Shown: positions 11,752-23,339, counted from the first letter of the stretch. The stretch: 64,000 bases of DNA from Gymnopus androsaceus JB14 (GCA_009733575.1 ML769450.1:62001-126000); one strand, 5' to 3'. The notes: generated from the letters alone by a model not told the origin. Program-made: numbers and translations.

Positions 11752-12080
11752 CGACCTTTGCACTGGTCGAAGTAGGTACATATTGACCCAATATATACGG
11801 ATCCGTATTGACGGTACCGTATTCCGAGTGATAATGCGTCTCCAGTGCGTCTCTAGTCCGTTCTGACCTAATGCCAGTACGCTACCGTGACTCAATCTAC
11901 ATCCAAAATATCTTGCTTTGTTCGTCTTGACTCGGCTCAATTCAACTCCGTTAGGATTAAAAGGTTTGTCGTCTTCTTCTCTCCTACATTCTCATCCCAC
12001 CAGTTACAGTATATTCAAAACAGTGCGTATGATTATTCCTATGAAAAAAGATAGCCTACTAACCGTCCCTTGAGCTTCAG
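11752..12080 (+). promoter_or_regulatory. Upstream region and 5'UTR intron of P2 copy 2
   Basis: The block GGATTAAAAGGTTTGTC near 11952 and the ATTCAAAACAGTGCGTAT segment match those upstream of the first P2 gene. A predicted 5'UTR intron runs from 12023 (GTGCGT) to 12080 (CAG), again ending at the ATG. This indicates that the duplication included the promoter and UTR intron. Confidence 0.55.
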
Positions 12081-12474
12081 ATGCGTTACCTCGCTGCATA
12101 CCTGCTCCTCCAGATGGGCGGAAATGCCTCCCCTTCTGCCGCAGACATTAAAAGGGTTCTTTCTTCCGTTGGAATCGAATCCGATGATGAACGTCTGGAC
12201 AAGCTGATGTCCCAGCTCGAGGGCAAGGATATCAACACCCTCATTACCGAAGGAACCAGCAAGCTTGCTTCTCTGTCTTCGGGTGGTGCTGCTGTTGCTT
12301 CCGGTGGAGGAACTGCTCTTGACGGTGGTGCCGCGGCTCCTGCTGCCGAGAAGGAGGAGGAGAAGAAGGAAGAGGAGGAGGTTAGTTTGTCTAGTGATTA
12401 TATGTGTGGGATGCTAATTTATTGCTCTTTAGGAGGAGTCCGACGAGGAAATGTTCGGATTGTTCGACGACTGA
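12081..12474 (+). CDS. RPP2: 60S acidic ribosomal protein P2 (copy 2)
   Basis: This is a paralog of the gene at 9736 with the same role in the ribosomal stalk. Exon 1 (12081-12380) begins [14 protein letters not shown], has [17 protein letters not shown] and [11 protein letters not shown], then an Ala/Gly hinge and acidic run. The single coding intron (12381-12432) is at the same position as in copy 1. The tail is [13 protein letters not shown], slightly different from copy 1, which ends GFGLFD. Reading frame and splice phases are intact, so both copies may be expressed. Confidence 0.93.
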
Positions 12475-13364
12475 TCGCGTACTGTATTCCATAGACCCAT
12501 GGGCAAACCAACTCAGCTCCGGTCTTCAATGCTGTTCGTATTGAAGAGGGGATTGACAAGAAACATCAAGAAGACTGTCCCTTCCAATCGTTTCAGTGAG
12601 GATATACATCATCAGTCGAAGAAGAGTGGGAGCTCAGTCGGAGTGAGTCTTGGGGAAGTTGATACCATTCACCACCCAGTGCAGAGTAGAACTAAATGTT
12701 AATGCATATGTAAAGACATTGTTTCGCTACAGTAATTGGGCAGTCAGCTCGAACCACTCAACCTCATTTCGAATCCGCTCAACTATAGCTCCATTTGGAT
12801 ATTTAATGTGTTGCGGATCTTTACAACCTGAGGTAGCATACTATGCTTTCGCCAGTGCCAATCCATCCTTATGGGACATTCCTTCTTCTCTTTCATAGAG
12901 CCAGCATGTCAGACGGAGCACCCGTAAAGCAGCGATTAGGGAGATGACTAGAGGTATATGCAGGCTACTAAATAATTGTTAAAGATGTACTAGGTTCTGA
13001 GATTACAGATTGAGGAAAATTTGGCACTACAGTATAAGATATTAGCGGTACGAGTGGTGATATTTTACTATATTATTTAGCTCGTACGTATTATACATGT
13101 ACCTACTATCTCTTCTACAGCATGAGCTACGTCTCACATAATGCTTTCCTGTGACTCTATCCAAGAATACTTTTATACTCTTTGTGTGTTTGCTCCATTG
13201 TCTGAATACGAAAGCAGTTGGCAGTGTACATCATGAGCTTGGGCCTTCGAATCTAATACTGAGTATAGCGCAGCTTCGGCAACCTCCGAGCATGCGCCTT
13301 CTATTCTGACGCGTAAGGTCGTCCTTCTTAATCCCGAACAACACTGTATCGCAACTCGTTTACA
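12475..13364. other. Intergenic with a dispersed repeat at about 13146-13236
   Basis: No gene is recognised. The segment containing TGACTCTATCCAAGAATA, GTGTGTTTGCTCCATTGTC and CATCATGA recurs at about 16738-16822, on the other side of the MYND gene and inverted-repeat element. It is therefore a dispersed or locally duplicated repeat. Confidence 0.5.
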
Positions 13365-15526
13365 ATGCCTAACGGAATCAGTCTGCAGGTAGTTTTTTTC
13401 CGCTCTTTTCGTGTTCTTATTAATTTCATGTCGTAGGCCCTACGGAAACGCGCATCTTCTGACAAACCCGGCTCAGATGAAGCTCTGAAAGAGATATGTT
13501 CCATGATGATGCAATCGACTGCCGGAATTGAGAAAAATTTACCAATCTTGCTCGAATATCTTGCCCGAAACAAGCCCCCAGAATCGAAGCCACCTACTTT
13601 AACGGGTTGTGTCCTACTTCCTGTTGATGTGTTGGAGGCGACCGCCTTTGCCACCTGCCCAAGGGAGTTTAAACAAGGGGGAAGTTACACAACGCCTCTT
13701 CCACTAGAAATAACCTCTCTGCTCCAAAAACACTGGAGGTCGATCTACTCTTGGTGTTCGTTCTTCCTGAAGACCTATGTCGACTTTGAAAACCCTCTCT
13801 CATTCGACGATTTTGAGATGAAGGCTTTTTCCATCATCCTAATGCTCTTCGCCGTTTTGATCTGGAAGTCCATTCGCGCTCGAGAGCTTGCAATGACTCC
13901 AGAAGCACCTAAAATGATCCTAAAAAGTCATATGTATGCGCTCGCCATCGATGCATCCTTATTTCCCCAGAAGATCGATCTGTGCGATTGCGCTCGTAAC
14001 ATAACGGCAACGGTACTTACTGGCTCTGAGCGAAAATTCTGGGAAAATCATTGTGCTATTGCTTGGGGCGAGACTCCTCCAATCGTCATCGGCACTGTCA
14101 TTCGCAATCTGGCGAATCTTTCCCACTGCTCGGGAACGAGGATGAACTACTCTCGAGTGCATACATATTTGCAGGTTATCTCCCGGACAGCGTCATTATC
14201 TTCCTTGTTCGATCTGTCCTTCAATCGAATCTTAATGCAGCATCGCTCGGTTTACTTCATCACTCGTATCCTCCGTCGTCTCTCTAGGCATGCTGCATCA
14301 GTCTGGAATGCTCTCTCAGAATTAATGCCTAATGAAAAAAAGCATTCTGATGAGCTGTATGGCATTTGGAACTACACCAGTGAATACTTGTACTTCACAT
14401 TTAAGAGTGCAGGGTGCCACAGCATCCGCCAATCCCTCGAATCAGGACTGCTACAAGCTATTTGGCTCTTGTCGCAAACAAGCGACCAATTCCCCTCACA
14501 GTTTCGGCGATCCACCATCTCAGGTATGGTCGAAAGAGTTTTGGCCTTAATAAGCGGCTCGTCGATGTATCTTTCGGTACAGAGGCCCATTGACAGGTGG
14601 TTGAAAGGGCATCCACTAGACAATGTCGCTTTTACGAGCCAAATCGAATTCCAAGGTTCGACCTGTGGTCGGATATGGCTCAAGTTCAAAGAAGCGGTCG
14701 GTAGATGGATTGAATTAAGACGCAGCTGGGATGCGCAAGCGGGTGAATTTTTGCTCGAATCCTCGGGTAAGCATTCAGTTCGACTGTTTCACACAAATAT
14801 TTGGCTTATATATATCTAGTGTTCCTTCGAAACCATGGAAAAATCCTTTCGCTGCACAGGATGCATGCTCACGCTGTATTGCAGTCATAGCTGCCAAAAA
14901 ACCCACTGGGCTTTGCATCATCGAGACGAATGCCGTCAAGTCGCACAGCAGTACGAAAGTAGGTGGTAATCAGTGCATATCAATATAACTCGCATACTGA
15001 CTACCCTTCCCTATAATCCAGATGGCCTTCCCCGCCTGCCGGACAATCGCGAACATGAGATTGTTCAATTTATAGTCCAAGCTCATCTATGGAGTATCCG
15101 CGATGATTTGTCGAAATTTCGGGAAAGCCATCGTCGTCAGTTTGGAAGTAACCCGTACCTGTGTCCTCAGGCCATCGTTCTCTTCCAACCACTGAGTTGA
15201 GGACTTTAGGACTTGCTGAACATCCTGACGTGCGCGAAGGTTCTGCAGTTGGTACACCAGCCAGCATCGGGGTTCACGACCTCATTCCAGTCATTGACTT
15301 CACCTGTATCTATGTGGATGCCTTTGAACCTGAGAAATGGATTTGGACCTACCAAGAGGTGGCCTCAATCCTTCCATACAAGGATTGGGGCGCCAAGATG
15401 GATGTTTTCCTTGAATGGGAATCAAAAAACCCAGATAGAGCTGCACATAGTGGACCAGTGTCACTCGCGAGATTGCCACATCCGAGAAATAATATCTATC
15501 TACCCATATTTTTATGTGCAAACTAG
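13365..15526 (+). CDS. MYND-type zinc-finger protein with large N-terminal domain
   Basis: Agaricomycetes have many proteins with a long alpha-helical N-terminal region, a MYND finger and a short tail; MYND fingers bind proline-rich peptides and the cellular role is unknown. Exon 1 is 13365-13388 (MPNGISLQ). A long second exon (13437-14766) encodes the N-terminal region, with GCVLLPVDVLEA and CARNITATV. The MYND finger at 14820-14950 has CTGCMLTLYCSHSCQ and HWALHHRDECRQ. The first Cys pair is incomplete. A later exon reads DGLPRLPDNREHEIVQF and continues to 15526. The junction at 14766/14820 is one base out of phase for the MYND frame, and a 61-nt intron with donor GTAACC is assumed near 15151. 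Confidence 0.75.
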
Positions 15527-15689
15527 TGGTGTAAAAATATGTTATATACTCGTCTCCGGATCATCATATGAGCCGTAGATACGAGTCTTTAATTATTGTG
15601 CCTCTTTTTGTAGGCTCGTCCCCACCCGCTTCCAGATGTTGATGCGATCAACGGTCAGCCGGCTACGCGAGGCTTCCTCTGGAAACGGC

Positions 15690-16590
15690 TGGGCACCACT
15701 TGCAGTCACTAGTAGGGTCACAAATTTGTGACTTTAACTTGGCGAAATTTTGATTTCTCCCCACCACTACCGCGCGCGCGCTGCATGAATCGCCTGTCCT
15801 CCCTCTTCCTGACTGCAAAAAGGTAAGTTATAAAGTGCTTATGAGTCTTGCTCACAAATATTGCCATTTACAACCCTTTTAAGTAAACTGAGCTTGCTGC
15901 AGCAATTCGGCAGCAATCTTGTACTGTCCAGGTAATATTGAGCCCGAATTTGGGATCTCAATGCTTCATTCTGTATCTCTGGATCATGGTAAGTTCATAC
16001 AGATAAATACAAGGTAATTGTGTGCTTTCCGACTCAATCATTGACAATTTATGGTGCTGAAGAGCACAATATTCACTCTCATTCAATGTCAAGGTAAGGA
16101 AGGATTGTTTCAATCTTGATATAACCTTTCCATACTCTGGTAAGTCTATTTTTCTTATTTTAAGCCTGTTCCGACCTCATCTGACTTCATTATACTGGAT
16201 TTTCGGTGATTTTTGCATCAATATTTGGTTTTTCTTGCTCTAAAACTCTCTTATTTCAGATAAGATGCTAATTTCGATCACGGAATACCCACAATATCTT
16301 CTGGATTTACTCCGAGATTTGCTAGGGCAAAAATCACATCAACATTGCTGGATTTTGTGTCATTTTGGGCAATATCTCATCCCATGCATGTATTTTTCAT
16401 CTTATACCTCTACAATAAGGATATTCTAACTCTATGAGATGATAAAAGTCCATCCATAATAATTTTATAAGGGTCATGGCGGGGGACAGAGTTCCGCACC
16501 AAAAACTCAGATTTCTCGAAGCGAAATTTCGCTAAGTTAAAGTCACAAATTTGTGACTCTATTAGTGACTGCAAGTGGTTCCCAGTCCTT
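15690..16590. mobile_element. Non-autonomous DNA transposon with long terminal inverted repeats
   Basis: The left end contains ACCACTTGCAGTCACTA and GTCACAAATTTGTGAC then TTTAACTT. The reverse complement of the right end (16510-16590) repeats these in order with few mismatches. The inverted repeats are about 60 bp or longer and extend outward as CTGGG/CCCAG. The interior is AT-rich without an open frame. No clean target-site duplication is visible, so the superfamily is unassigned and the boundaries are approximate. Confidence 0.65.
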
Positions 16591-17559
16591 CGGGAGCCAA
16601 CTAAGCTGTCAAAGAGCATTTCAAATTTATTTGAAATAGGTGGCGACTGAACGGAACTGGCGCCGCGAGTCTACTCTTTTTGGGTTACTAGTATACACAA
16701 GACTACATATTGTACGTGTACTACAATATACCCTCCTATGACTCTATCCAAGAATATACACAATCTCTGTGTGTTTGCTCCATTGTCTGAAATACAGAAG
16801 CAGACAGCTGGGTCTCCGCCTAGTCATCATGATCGTCTGAAGGAAAAAGAAGTTCATCCCAGCTCAGTTCAGGACTTTGAGAGAAAAAATTTATCGTGGA
16901 TGCAGTCTGGCCATATCGTCGGTGTATAACGAGTCTGCCTAGGGAGACTAACGGAATCGTCTGAGCAGTACTAACTATCACCTCTTGGAACTGCCTTGCC
17001 ATCAAAGTTAACCAAAATTTTTTACCATGGGTGATACGTCTGAGCTACGTTCGATCCGTTTGCTGGACCACCTGCCTCAGCTATGCATGTTGCCCGATAA
17101 AGCAATAGAAGTCTAAAACTTACTCATCCTTAATTTCCATCTATGAGAAATGCAGCCTGTGTCCTGGCAAAAGGGTCGAATAACCCATCGAAGGGGAGGC
17201 GTAAATAGTTACCTGGCTCACAATTGGAACCCTTGGTTAGCCTCGATCACATTTCACCTAACACTTCCCAACGGGCTGGAGCAAACTTTCCATGTAACAA
17301 AATGCAACTCCGATGCACTAGAGCTGTCCAGCTCTGTGCAGTACACACAGGTTTTTTTTGCTGATGGGAAGAGTACATATACCAAGACTCAGATGTGATA
17401 TCGCTAGATATCGCCCTCGCCCCTGCAATAGGTGCATGTGTTTCGTAGCTTGTCCGTAGCTGTAACATAGTTGAATGTTGCACTAGTACGGTAAACTGGT
17501 TGTTCGGAAACGGACTTTGACCAGTCCTATCCTAAGTATCCTATCCTATCCTAATACGT
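16591..17559. other. Intergenic with repeat copy at about 16738-16822
   Basis: The segment TGACTCTATCCAAGAATA to GTTTGCTCCATTGTC is a second copy of the repeat near 13146. No gene is recognised in the remainder. Confidence 0.4.
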
Positions 17560-18808
17560 CTAATACTGAGCCCAACTAGCATAGGCTGGAGGAAACTCGA
17601 TGCTTGAATCTATCACTACCAAGCCTGGGCCTCCATCCAAACTGACTCCAGCATCTGTGTGATGAATTTCCTCCGGTGGCACTATTGGCTGCATATCATG
17701 ATCTTGAGATGGTACAGCGGAAATTGAAACCAACTGGGAGCTTGTAGGATGTTCTGCAAATGGCAGCTTCCCCTCCTCAGTAGAGCCCAGTTGGTCATTG
17801 CCAATTATACTAGTTTCCCGTAAGCGGCCTGAAGCACATTCACGACTGGTATCGGCCATAACGAGTGAATTTGAATTTGCCATAGTACCCGGATTCTTAC
17901 TGTTTGGCACAAGCTGGGTTGAAGCGAGTGCAGAAGTGGTATAATGCGGCTCAATGACTGTAACAATGAAACACGTCTACTATTAGCATGTAGTCGTACT
18001 AATTGCATTCGAAATCAACTCACCGTTATAATTAGCCTCGAGCTCAAGCATTGGTTCAGGCATCTTTTCTAATCTGCGATTCCTGCGCCGCATTAAGATG
18101 TACATCAGGAAAACTCCGAAGACTAAACCTGCGACACTCCCAACAACTCCCCCAGCAATGGCACCCACAGAAGAGGATGCAGCGTGTCCAGAACTGGTAG
18201 GTGGTATCGGTGTTGTGGTCGGATCGCTACTTGGCAATGCACTAGTAGAGATCAAACTCGAGGTTGAACTTGTTGGCACTGCACTAGTAGAGATTGAACT
18301 CGAGGTCGAACTTGAGCTCAGCGTCGGATTGTAAACAATGTAATCGAGGAATATTTCAGTGGTATCATTCCCGATAGAAGTCATAATGAGGGTATGGTTA
18401 CCAGGATCCAGCGCCGGCGATGAATACAAGGCAACATGGAAGTTGTCCATGCCGTTGGCATTGAAGGTGAACGTCGAAGGCACTGAATTGTCTATTTGGT
18501 AAGTGGATGTTGGAGAGCCATCAATAGAGCCAACAGTGCCGAAGACTTGGACACCAACACCTGTAGGAGCCATCTAGTAAGTGTGGTTTAGAGGGGAGAT
18601 ACTCTGTTCCCGGACCTTCAAAGGTAAAGGTAGCTGTGACGCCTGGAATGAAGTTAGAACCATGGGTGGTGCCTTCACATTCCGACTCTGGATTCCCTGC
18701 TGTTATCCATCCCGGTGAGTATACAATCCGTGGGTCGGTATCATCTACCAGGATCTGGGAAGTGGAGTTGGGCGGACAGGCTGACAGTGGTGCTGAAGAA
18801 GACGACAT
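17560..18808 (-). CDS. Single-span membrane protein with tandem beta-sandwich ectodomain
   Basis: This type is common in Agaricomycetes and its function is unknown. The start at 18808 (MSSSSAPLSACPP) leads into VDDTDPRIVYSPGW, then NFIPGVTATFTF. An intron of 55 nt (GTCCGG..CAG) joins it in phase to GVGVQVFGTVGSIDG, and the second half shows TYQIDNS and LDPGNHTLIMTS. A Ser/Thr-rich stalk follows. The membrane span is near 18180-18110 (VGAIAGGVVGSVAGLVFGVF), with a basic stop-transfer MRRRNRRL. After a second intron (donor GTGAGT) the cytosolic tail ends at 17560 with PPAYASWAQY. There is no cleavable signal peptide, which is usual for the family. The reading frame is intact. Confidence 0.75.
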
Positions 18809-20227
18809 GATAGAGGCATGGATTCCTCAGTTCCCAAATATAAAGCAAACAAGAGCAGAAATCAGTATGATGAATACTAGAACTGATGGTTTGAAAAGCA
18901 CCCTGCATCGTAACTAAGATGACAGATTAGGGACTACACAGCCAGACCAATCTGTTAAACTGAGTAGAACCCACAGCTGATGAAACTGAGCCTTAATATT
19001 TTGAGATAGAGGGTCAAATTGAGGGACAGTACTGGGGCTAAAATCAGTCCCTGAAAGCCACTTACTGTTTCAACCACGGATTATTTATCCGATTATTTCC
19101 TAATTCTATTCCGCTCACTTCCGATTCGTATCCCAGTGGCCCCAATAGTACTTGAGACTATAGTACTGTACAAGCTACAAACAAGTAAAGTAAAAATACA
19201 TGAACGGTCTGCTTTGAAGGCAAAAATACAAATATAAGATTACCGGCATACCTGTAAATCATAGACTTACTTTACTGCCCTTTCCATAAAGTTGATACAA
19301 CTGTAAGTTCTTCTGTGTTGGTTCAAGAAAAATTAAACAGAGAATTGAACAACCTTACCAGTTACAGGACTTGGAGCATTCTTGAACAAAGAAGTTTGCC
19401 AACTTGAGGTCTTGAGGAATTCTGAGACAGTTGAGTGCTGAAGCCATTCATTGATAGAACGCAGATTTCTTGAAGCAGTTGCAAACCTTTGATCTTGAGC
19501 TTGGAATTGAGCATTTTGCAGTTCGGCATTGTTAAGGACAACCAGAAGCTTGTATAAATTACGTTTGGACTAGTGATTGCTTGAGTTCTTGCCTGGATTG
19601 CATGAGATTGCAAGATGTTGAAGGGGATGTTGAAGAGGATGGCGGTTGAAGACAAGAATGAACTGACATGTGCACCCATCAGTCATCATCTCCCGCAGTC
19701 TCCCGCTTCCAACCGGGCAGAGTCGTCCATAATTTGCATTCCAGTGCTATCTAGACAACTTTAAACCTAGTTTGAAAATTTTTGAGATCAGTTCAAAATA
19801 AACTGATGCATGGCACTGCAGCCGGCGGATGAACCAAGTACATCTGAGCATCTGGCCGTGTAGCATGGTGACCCCGGGAGCTTCCCGGGGGGGCGGAATT
19901 TGAAATCCACATGGATTTCAGGGCAATGTTTACTGTTACAGGCAACCACAGTTGCTGTACCTTATTTACATATCTAATCCATTTGATTTACTGCATTAGG
20001 CATGCCAAAGCAATGTGTTCACAGTGTTGAAAAGCTTGTAAGAAGGACTAGAAGTGTATTACAAGTATTATGTAGAATATTAGTACCCCAATAATCTCAA
20101 CCATCCTTGGTTAATTCACTTTCTCCTCTCATAGCACTCTCTACTGCTGATAATGCCCCATGAATGTCATAGAATGGTGCATACACCATGATCCTAGAGC
20201 CATCAATGTTGCACAGCATATAAGCTA
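18809..20227. other. Intergenic, nothing recognised
   Basis: Open frames here do not resemble known proteins. A small GC palindrome, CCCCGGGAGCTTCCCGGGG, lies near 19873. Confidence 0.35.
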
Positions 20228-21020
20228 GGAGGTGCAGTGACTACATCAGCAAAACCTGGGTGGTCTCCAGAGATCTCCAGAGTGCCTGGAGCTTCTGGAG
20301 CAGCTGGAGCAAGGTTACCTATTCCAGAGACCAATATAAACCTCTGGAGACCTCTGGAGACCTCCAGAGAGCTATTCAATCAAGTTTTCATGTCGTGTAA
20401 CCATGCATCAATAATAGAAATTTTATATTCATCATTTTTATGTACTGTGACAAAATTTAGGTGCACTGCAGCAATTATTATTATGTAGTAGTAATAAGTG
20501 GCAAGTACTGGACGAGTCTTCTGTTTTTCCCCTCCCAATGTTTCCATAGTGCTCTTCTTGACATCTGCCTCCATTGCCCAAACCCTTCTGCATTTCTGGA
20601 CATCACCTCTAAAAAGCAACATTATGTGAAAGTGAAACTTACAGTGAAAGGATGGAACATTGCAACAGTGGGAGAAGGGAAAAAAAAATACAAGTTCATC
20701 TTCTTCGAAAGTTGGAATGCCCATGCATTTTATATCACTTCCTAATAGTTTACAGCATTGTTGATGACACAAGGAGTTGCTGATGGCAACCATCATTATG
20801 TTGAGGGCACTCAAGGCCATCATTTTTGGTGCTACTCTGGCTGACAGCCAGACTAGCTCCAAAAAAGGAAAGTCCGATCATTCTCAAAGTACCATCAATC
20901 AGCAACTACAGCTTTGTTCTCTCCAGCATCTCCAGAGTTCTCCAGAGCTCTCTGGAGACTTATTCAATTCTCTGGATGCTCCAGCAGCTCCAGTGAAAAT
21001 ACAGGTTTTGCTGATGTAGC
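20228..21020. mobile_element. Inverted-repeat element with CTGGAG/CTCCAG motif arms
   Basis: The left end reads CATCAGCAAAACCTGGGT (20244-20261). The right end is its inverse, CAGGTTTTGCTGATG (21002-21016), and the pairing extends outward through CTACATCA. Just inside each end lies a cluster of CTGGAG and CTCCAG hexamers in both orientations (20270-20370 and 20920-21000). The 160-residue open frame in the middle (20380-20862, minus) resembles nothing known. The right end overlaps the end of a copia-type LTR, so the true boundary is uncertain. Confidence 0.5.
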
Positions 21021-21301
21021 ACTCACCAAGTGGTTAAGCTTGTAGAGCAGATAGAGAGAGGTAAAAGACTAGTAGAAGTTGTTATCATTAGCAGTACTAC
21101 TACTGCAGTCCTTATATACTGTAGTACTGTATTTGTTACATATATGGTAGTATCCTTCTAGTATGTTATATGTGCATGACCTATGATGTTGTCCATAAAG
21201 CTACTTACTAAGATAACACTGAGGCTGAGTAAGACTACCTCGGCAATGACTGATAGCATCATATGACCAAGATGATGACTGATGTCATCATACGTTCAAC
21301 A
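21012..21301 (-). repeat. Ty1/copia-type LTR (3' LTR of a disrupted element)
   Basis: On the minus strand the segment begins TGTTGAACG and ends CTACATCA (TG..CA). It contains a TATATAAGG box near 21115 and is immediately preceded by a polypurine tract, GTGAGGGGCAG (21302-21312). This is the arrangement of a 3' LTR. The adjacent internal part is only about 56 bp before the gypsy insertion and may resume beyond it at 29748. Confidence 0.6.
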
Positions 21302-21369
21302 CTGCCCCTCACTGAGGTCATGGAGGTAGAATTCCTCATGTGCTTAAGGAAGCACATGAATCTCACCTG

Positions 21370-21972
21370 TGTTGGGACCGTGCTACCAGAGGGGAGCCGG
21401 ACCTGAAAGAAGTCAAGCTGGGTCGGACCGAAGTATAAACCGAGGCAACCGAAGTAGTTGCCGACCGGAGACACAAGAAGGAAGCGGACCACGGACTGTC
21501 TATTAGGATGGACCCTCGCTACGCCGAATGGTCCTGAAGGGAATGGAAGCGACGACACCGAAGGTCGTCAGTAAAGATGTCCGAGATGGACTTGACGACA
21601 CCGAAGGTCGTCGGTGAGTAAAGGATCAAGGCCGGAAGGCATTGAGTTGAGTATAAGGTTAATCCAAGTCGATATTTAAACTAAAGACTACTATACAAGA
21701 TGAGTTGGCTTGTAGTCCTTATTGTTAAATAAAGATAATAGCTTCCCATATGATATAAGTCAGCCGGGAAGGAGAATAATAAGTAATTGTCTTTCGGTTA
21801 GAGTAATTGTTAAACGTGAGAGTGAATGGGAAACAATAAGAAACGGACCGAAAGGGACCGAGGTGACCGGCCCAACCGGCTCGGTCACTTAGAAGAAAAT
21901 ATCCGATATAAGTACAGAGGAATCTCGGTCATCTCGGTAAGTGTACCGGCTGTAGCTGGCATGGTCGTAACA
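21370..21972 (-). repeat. 3' LTR of the gypsy element
   Basis: 603 bp, TGTT..AACA. It aligns over its whole length with the right LTR, differing by about 34 transitions (my count by eye), no transversion, and a single 7-bp gap that removes the TATA box present in the right LTR. Confidence 0.92.
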
Positions 21973-22116
21973 GTATCCCCCTCTTAGCCGGAGCCCTCGA
22001 CGGCTAAGATGATGTCCGAAATCTGACTTTGAAAAAGATCAGAGTTCTGTTGATGGAATAGTGATCGGAATGAATCTTGTTAAGATCTGCCTCATGGCTT
22101 TGATCGCCGTGATGGC

Positions 22117-22123
22117 TATAAAA
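22117..22123 (+). promoter_or_regulatory. TATA box for the antisense accessory gene
   Basis: TATAAAA lies 51-57 bp upstream of the ATG at 22174, inside the retrotransposon but just outside its 3' LTR. The ATG context is CCACCATG, favourable for initiation. Confidence 0.55.
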
Positions 22124-22173
22124 TCAGAACCGTTTCGTTGGACTTGTAAAAATTTCCTTTCTTCCCTACCACC

Positions 22174-23096
22174 ATGTCTGACTTCGATCCCACTGCTCCC
22201 ATCCCCGACAACAACATCAATATCACAGCGATGGAGAAAGCTCTTGCCGCTGCCAAGGAGAAGAAGGAGAAGATTTGGCGCGCAAGAGAAGAAGCGGCCC
22301 GAATTGCTCACGAGGAGGCAGATCGGCTCGCCCGTGAGGAGGCCGAGAGAAAAGCTGAAGAGGAGCATCTCGCAAAGGAAGAGGCCAAGAGGAAAGCCGA
22401 AGAAGAACGTTTAGCCAAGGAGGAAGCCAAACGGAAGGCTCGTGAAGATGAGGCTAAGGCTCGGGCTGAGGAAGAGGAATGCACAAGGTGTCGTGAGTCG
22501 GCCGAGAAGACCGCCGATAAGGCGATTGCTGAGATGCGTGCAGCGGAAGAAAAAATCATTGCGGAGCAGAAGAAGAAGGATAAGGATGCGGCTGCCGTGA
22601 AGGTGGCCGAAAGTAGTCGGTTGGGTACGCAGGGTAATAAAAAGAAAGTAAGTTTTTTCCCGTCGGCTACTTTTTCCGAGCCGAGCTAACTTGTTGTCTG
22701 AAGTCCTCGAAAACGGTGGACGGATCCGACTCGGGGATCGAGATTGTAGAAGGGCCGGCACCCAAGCCTAAGTCGGGGACGACTGAGCTAGGGAAGAGGA
22801 AACGGGTCTCTACCAAGGAGGTCGGTGTCGGAGAGGCGTTCCCGACAAAGTGTGGGGAATGCGAAAAGCGGGGCCGAGACTCCTGCACCCGGTGGTCCCT
22901 CAAGGGTACCACGTGCGAATGTTGTCACAAGGCGAAGGTAAGGTGTTCGCATACCGACCGGTCGAAGGGAGGTCCGAGGAAGAGAACGAAGAAGGACAGA
23001 GGTGAAGGGTCGGTCGCAGGTTCGTCGACTGAGTTCGAGGACGCCGTTCTCGATCAGTTGGACCGGATCGAAGCCCGGTTCGATCGGTTGGTTTGA
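22174..23096 (+). CDS. Antisense accessory gene of the gypsy element: coiled-coil, Cys-rich protein
   Basis: Exon 1 (22174-22647) starts MSDFDPTAPIPDN and encodes a long Glu/Lys/Ala-rich coiled coil (repeats such as EEAKRKAEEE). A 56-nt intron (22648-22703, GTAAGT..AAG) joins in phase to exon 2, which contains RKRVST and a Cys cluster: KCGECEKRG, then DSCTRW, then CECCHKAKVRCSH. The pattern recalls Zn-binding, Zn2Cys6-like modules of Agaricomycete hypothetical proteins. The spliced frame is open for 288 codons to TGA at 23096. That TGA may be a mutated CGA, since an acidic tail continues in frame to about 23182. A nucleic-acid-binding or Gag-like role is inference. It lies antisense to the retroelement between integrase and the 3' LTR. 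Confidence 0.7.
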
Positions 23097-23339
23097 CTTT
23101 TGTTGAAGGGAAAAGGGAAGGCAAAGGAGGAGACTGAAGATGAGGAGGATGAAGAAGAGGATGATGATGAAGATATGGAGTGAGCGATCAGTCGACTGGT
23201 TCAGTGGCCGTAAAATAAAATTTTGGACTTCTATATAATTGAAAATGTTTGTTCTGAGTTTAAATACGGCCGAGTAGGCTGAGTAAGAAAAATTTAAGTA
23301 GTATAAAAAATAAAAAAGTCCTAAGTAGAAAGTTTGCGG

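Noticed and set aside
15151..15210. Frameshift in the last part of the MYND gene
   Set aside because: A 61-nt intron with a GTAACC donor and TTAG acceptor restores the frame, so an indel is not required there.
20380..20862. 160-residue minus-strand open frame inside the CTGGAG-motif element
   Set aside because: No recognisable domain, odd composition (Tyr/Ile run from a TA repeat) and no splice context; treated as chance.
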